A stretch of 38,916 nucleotides of DNA from an uncultured Lachnospiraceae bacterium. Lineage in GTDB: Bacteria; Bacillota; Clostridia; Lachnospirales; Lachnospiraceae. Under the pieces are notes generated by a model. It had not been told where the DNA came from and did not search any database. It worked only from the letters and a program-made list of their open reading frames with translations. Positions within the stretch are counted from its first letter, which is position 1. The number at the start of each line of letters is the position of its first letter. Positions 38,244-38,916 of this stretch are shown here, piece by piece. The DNA lies in assembly GCA_947629585.1 (NCBI GenBank), contig CANREH010000019.1, positions 1-38,916 of the forward strand, given 5' to 3'. A program made the position numbers and the translations under genes.

Positions 38244-38916
38244 ATGCAGACCGCCTTTCATCATCATTCATCTTGTCCAGCAGGTTTTTTACCTGCTGGA
38301 GCAAGCGCCTGTTGTTTTCCTCCAGCTTTTCTTCCAAATCTCCCGGCTTTTCGCCATCAACATGGATTATCGGATTATTATCTATTGTTACAGTTATACT
38401 GCTTTGCCTGGTTATGCTTTTTAGCTCCGGCGCACTTACTCCCGGCACATTTTCCGTGGCATTATTACTTGTTATGTTGGCTATTCCCGCCGCCTGTACT
38501 GCTGCCACTGCGCTTCCCGCCTGGCTTTGTGCTTTCAATATTTCCTGTGTCTGCCGCGCTGTATACACCGTCCGCCCTGGCGCGTTTGTTATCAGCTCCG
38601 GCCCTTTTTCTCCGGCAATGAAGGTATCCGGCGTATTTCCTGAACCCTTTGCAAATCCCGGTATACGCAGCACACCTGCAGTTTTCCCAATCATCCCGCC
38701 GATGGTTTCCTTTTCCCTGCCGATTCCATCCATGATACCTTTTATTGCGGAAAAAAGCATATCTGTCACGCCCATTTCTATGGACTTGATTGTTATGCTG
38801 GCCGCTCCCGCCGCCTGTGCTGCTGCCGCTGCGCTTCCTGCCTGGCTTTGTGCTTTCAATATTTCCTGTGTCTGCCGCGCTGTATACACCGTCCGCCCTG
38901 GCGCGTTTGTTATCAG
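38236..38916 (-). CDS. Phage tail tape measure protein, C-terminal part
   Basis: Runs off the window at 38916 with no start. The visible 226 residues contain two copies of a typical tape-measure end (GPELITNAPGRTVYTARQTQ, EILKAQSQAGSA), a domain rich in Gly between them (GIMDGIGREKETIGGMIGKT), a beta strand (SITVTIDNNPIIHVDGE) and a C-terminal coiled coil (LEEKLEENNRRLLQQVKNLL). The protein sets tail length during assembly. Stop overlaps gene X. Confidence 0.88.
   Translation of the reverse strand: MITNAPGRTVYTARQTQEILKAQSQAGSAAAAAQAAGAASITIKSIEMGVTDMLFSAIKGIMDGIGREKETIGGMIGKTAGVLRIPGFAKGSGNTPDTFIAGEKGPELITNAPGRTVYTARQTQEILKAQSQAGSAVAAVQAAGIANITSNNATENVPGVSAPELKSITRQSSITVTIDNNPIIHVDGEKPGDLEEKLEENNRRLLQQVKNLLDKMNDDERRSAYA
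38470..38595 (-). repeat. Direct repeat in tape measure gene, copy 1
   Basis: Repeats at 38791-38916 with an offset of exactly 321 bp (107 codons). The first 50 bases differ at a few sites; 38520-38595 is identical to 38841-38916. Confidence 0.85.
38791..38916 (-). repeat. Direct repeat in tape measure gene, copy 2 (at window end)
   Basis: Second copy of 38470-38595. The window stops exactly at the end of the visible identity (GTTTGTTATCAG), so the real repeat may extend further, and the contig may have ended because of it. Confidence 0.8.

Larger units (their letters stand above)
26149..38916 (-). mobile_element. Late-gene half of a P2/PBSX-like prophage with DGR (continues beyond window)
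   Basis: All genes run on the minus strand in standard contractile-tail order: tape measure, X, D, V, U, W, J, I, fibre genes, DGR, holin, amidase, control region. No integrase, terminase or capsid genes are in view; they would lie past 38916. The left limit is a guess: the phage-like small genes end near 26149; no attachment site was identified. Confidence 0.88.

Overview
The window looks like a chromosomal contig from a gut-type Firmicute, most likely a Lachnospiraceae (Clostridia) relative. I infer this from strong AGGAGG ribosome binding sites, the family mix (PD-(D/E)XK 'transposase' remnants, YjfB, BspA-type LRR protein, DegV, IS30) and a Clostridial P2-like prophage with a diversity-generating retroelement (DGR). 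No rRNA or tRNA was found. Both window ends lie inside repeated sequence, as expected for contig breaks.

Region by region. (1) 1-7081: a visibly AT-rich accessory block with two decayed PD-(D/E)XK nuclease/transposase genes in duplicated flanks, a secreted CAP-domain protein, and a very large membrane-anchored surface protein whose last ~60 codons are split by two -1 shifts. (2) 7082-9238: a BspA-like secreted LRR gene broken at a G9 tract (minus strand), a YjfB motility-type protein, and a MNT nucleotidyltransferase whose HEPN partner is truncated. (3) 9215-17996 (minus): a compact five-gene signalling/transport operon, HD-GYP response regulator -> hybrid kinase with HPt -> hybrid kinase fused to a DegV lipid-binding domain -> amino-acid-type substrate-binding lipoprotein -> MATE exporter. 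(4) 18062-24186 (minus): a cobalamin-riboswitch-controlled operon, with consensus-like promoter, aptamer, intrinsic terminator and a 163-bp MITE in the leader, then an extracellular CbiK-type chelatase lipoprotein, a two-domain NEAT-like lipoprotein, and an Fe/B12-type ABC transporter (binding protein, permease, ATPase). (5) 24217-25963: an IS30-family insertion sequence whose end supplies a -35 box to a SWIM zinc-finger gene. (6) 26149-38916 (minus): the late half of a contractile-tail (P2/PBSX-like) prophage: tape measure (partial), X, D, V, U, W/gp25, J, I, tail-fibre-type genes, DGR, holin, amidase, and a small control region with two promoters carrying the same operator palindrome.

The clearest special system is the DGR: variable gene with C-type-lectin/FGE fold, VR, avd, TR and reverse transcriptase in order. 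TR and VR are 108 bp each and differ at 8 positions, all of them adenines in the TR coding strand. Other notable items are the kinase-DegV fusion, the B12-controlled extracellular chelatase operon, the IS30/poly-C hybrid promoter, and the paired phage operators.

Caveat: at least four genes have single-base shifts (two near 6882 and 6967, one at the G9 tract near 7964-7972, one in the holin near 27875). They may be real decay or phase variation, but uncorrected homopolymer/indel errors in the assembly are an equally good explanation for several of them.
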